6,354 nt of DNA, from positions 1 through 6,354 of the forward strand of contig JABFWJ010000440.1 of the NCBI GenBank assembly GCA_013362295.1, read 5' to 3'. A program made the position numbers and the translations under genes. This stretch comes from Thermoleophilia bacterium. GTDB taxonomy: Bacteria > Actinomycetota > Thermoleophilia > Gaiellales > Gaiellaceae. Under the pieces are notes generated by a model. It had not been told where the DNA came from and ran no database searches. It saw only the letters and a program-made list of their open reading frames with translations. This document shows, one piece after another, positions 5,668 to 6,354 of the stretch (positions within the stretch are counted from its first letter, which is position 1; each line of letters begins with the position of its first letter).

Positions 5668-6285
5668 TCAAGTGGTCTCCGCCGCGAGGAGCGCGCGGGC
5701 GGCCCAGACGCACACCTCCTCGGCCTCGCTCACACCGAGACCGCGTGTGTCCTGGAGCACGATCATCGCCTCCCACCCGATCAACAAGGTGAGAGCCGAG
5801 ACGAGCCGCTCGAAGCGGTCGGGAGGGAGCTCGGGGCGAAGCGGCTCGAGCGCCCGCTCGATCCACTCGACCCGGCGGTAGCCGCGCCGCGGCGACCCTG
5901 CAGGCCGAGCGGCGCCGGCCGCGCCGATCGTGAGGCGGATGATCGTCCTGCCGAGCGCCTCGGTGTCTGCGAACCCCTGTTGCACTGCGCGCACCAGCCC
6001 CTCGAGGCGTTCCGCGACGTCGCCTCCCGCCTCGAACCGCGGCTCGACCGTGGCCCGCGCGGCCTCGAGGGCCGCGTCGGCCAGGAGGTGCTCGAGGGTG
6101 GGGAAGTAGAGGTACACGGTGCGCCGCGAGACGTCTGCGGCCTCGGCGACGTCGGCCACCGAGGGGTCCTCGCCGCGCGCGAGCAGCTCAACGGCGGCGT
6201 CGATGATCGCCTTGCGCGTACGCCGCCGCTGCCGCTCGCGTCCGCCTCCTGTCGGTGTCTCGTGGACCGGCTTGACGTCGCCCAT
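5668..6285 (-). CDS. TetR-family transcriptional regulator
   Basis: A 205-residue regulator of typical family length. After an Arg-rich start (GGGRERQRRRTRKAIIDAAVELLA, about 13-36) comes the TetR_N helix-turn-helix: PSVADVAEAADVSRRTVYLYFPTLEHLLADA (about 41-71), with the canonical TVYLYF recognition-helix end. The remainder is a variable helical ligand-binding and dimerisation domain with no assignable ligand. ATG 6285 has no Shine-Dalgarno sequence but follows a minus-strand TATACT by 7 bases, consistent with a leaderless message. It is the first gene of a leftward pair with the PotA-like ATPase (29 bases apart) and is divergent from a gene starting at 6343. TetR proteins usually repress their own promoter and the divergent one, so control of the ATPase and of the right-edge gene is inferred. 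Family identity is firm; effector unknown. Confidence 0.93.
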   Translation of the reverse strand: MGDVKPVHETPTGGGRERQRRRTRKAIIDAAVELLARGEDPSVADVAEAADVSRRTVYLYFPTLEHLLADAALEAARATVEPRFEAGGDVAERLEGLVRAVQQGFADTEALGRTIIRLTIGAAGAARPAGSPRRGYRRVEWIERALEPLRPELPPDRFERLVSALTLLIGWEAMIVLQDTRGLGVSEAEEVCVWAARALLAAETT

Positions 6286-6300
6286 CGAAGTGAGTATACA
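6272..6300 (+). promoter_or_regulatory. Sigma-70-type promoter of the right-edge gene
   Basis: TTGACG (6272-6277), a 17-base spacer, then TATACA (6295-6300). Transcription would start near 6307, giving a leader of about 36 bases that contains the strong ribosome site at 6331-6337. The -35 lies inside the first codons of the divergent TetR gene, the same arrangement as at 1079-1107. Confidence 0.6.
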
Positions 6301-6331
6301 TCAGCGCAATGACTACACACATGTGCAATTA
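6291..6331. promoter_or_regulatory. Candidate TetR operator: imperfect direct repeats, 19-base period, plus CACATGTG
   Basis: TGAGTATACA (6291-6300) recurs as TGACTACACA (6310-6319), 8 of 10 identical, and GCGCAATGA (6304-6312) recurs as GTGCAATTA (6323-6331), both 19 bases apart. Together they make two near-copies of a unit that spans both -10 elements and the rightward transcription start. A perfect 8-base palindrome, CACATGTG, lies at 6318-6325. Position is ideal for repression of both directions; function is inferred. Confidence 0.35.
6293..6298 (-). promoter_or_regulatory. Candidate -10 element for the TetR-ATPase operon
   Basis: On the minus strand TATACT occupies 6298-6293, sharing the palindromic GTATAC core (6294-6299) with the rightward -10. 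The TetR ATG is 7 bases downstream, which fits a leaderless transcript. No good -35 is seen at 16-18 bases (TGTGTG at 6321-6316). Confidence 0.45.
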
Positions 6332-6337
6332 AGGAGG
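6331..6337 (+). promoter_or_regulatory. Strong Shine-Dalgarno sequence of the right-edge gene
   Basis: AAGGAGG, nearly the full anti-16S complement, ends 5 bases before ATG 6343. It is the strongest ribosome site in the window and fixes the start of the truncated gene. Confidence 0.75.
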
Positions 6338-6342
6338 TTGGC

Positions 6343-6354
6343 ATGCAGGGCCAT
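6343..6354 (+). CDS. Start of an unidentified rightward gene, cut by window edge
   Basis: Only ATG and three further codons (M-Q-G-H) are present, so no product can be named. The gene is supported by AAGGAGG 5 bases upstream and the TTGACG-N17-TATACA promoter at 6272-6300. Its divergent placement from a TetR gene makes it a likely regulatory target of that protein. Given the context it may be another gene for amine breakdown or uptake, but that is a guess. Confidence 0.6.

Overview
The window is about two-thirds G+C or higher, with strong G/C preference at third codon positions, dense gene packing and mostly GTG/ATG/CTG-type starts. That suggests an actinobacterium, perhaps of the Thermoleophilia type; the lineage is an inference from composition and protein style only. 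There is no rRNA, tRNA, CRISPR array, insertion sequence or phage gene, and no gene-free stretch longer than about 60 bases. The frequent long open frames antisense to real genes are GC-driven shadows.

Layout, left to right. (1) Leftward, cut by the left edge: a flavin-dependent amine/amino-acid oxidoreductase of the DAO family, PuuB-like (1-1091). (2) A very short divergent promoter region (about 1079-1136). (3) A rightward operon: an XRE-cupin regulator (1137-1727), a PotD-like periplasmic-type solute-binding protein (1745-2860), a PotB-like permease that appears to start at CTG (2857-3732), and a PotC-like permease (3732-4544). (4) Converging on it, a leftward pair: a TetR-family regulator (6285-5668) followed by the PotA-like ATPase (5638-4529). 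The ATPase gene and the last permease gene overlap tail to tail by 16 bases, and those 16 bases form a perfect inverted repeat bounded by the two TGA stops. (5) A second divergent promoter region (about 6272-6342), leading to a rightward gene with a very strong Shine-Dalgarno sequence whose first four codons are all that is visible.

How it works together: the binding protein, two permeases and ATPase make one complete importer of the polyamine/opine (PotABCD-like) class, though the ATPase is encoded apart from the rest. The PotD-like protein keeps the aromatic part of the polyamine pocket but seems to lack acidic residues that grip the amine in E. coli PotD, so the substrate may be a related amine, amide or amino-acid derivative rather than spermidine. 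The oxidoreductase is the likely first catabolic enzyme for the imported compound, and the XRE-cupin protein (PuuR-like) is a plausible substrate-responsive local regulator. The TetR protein probably governs its own operon with the ATPase and the gene at the right edge.

Overall this is a recognisable uptake-and-oxidation module, not an obviously new system. The points most worth a second look are the split transporter with its shared stop-codon hairpin, the CTG start, the two divergent promoter regions built alike around a shared TATA core with probable leaderless transcripts, and the altered ligand pocket.
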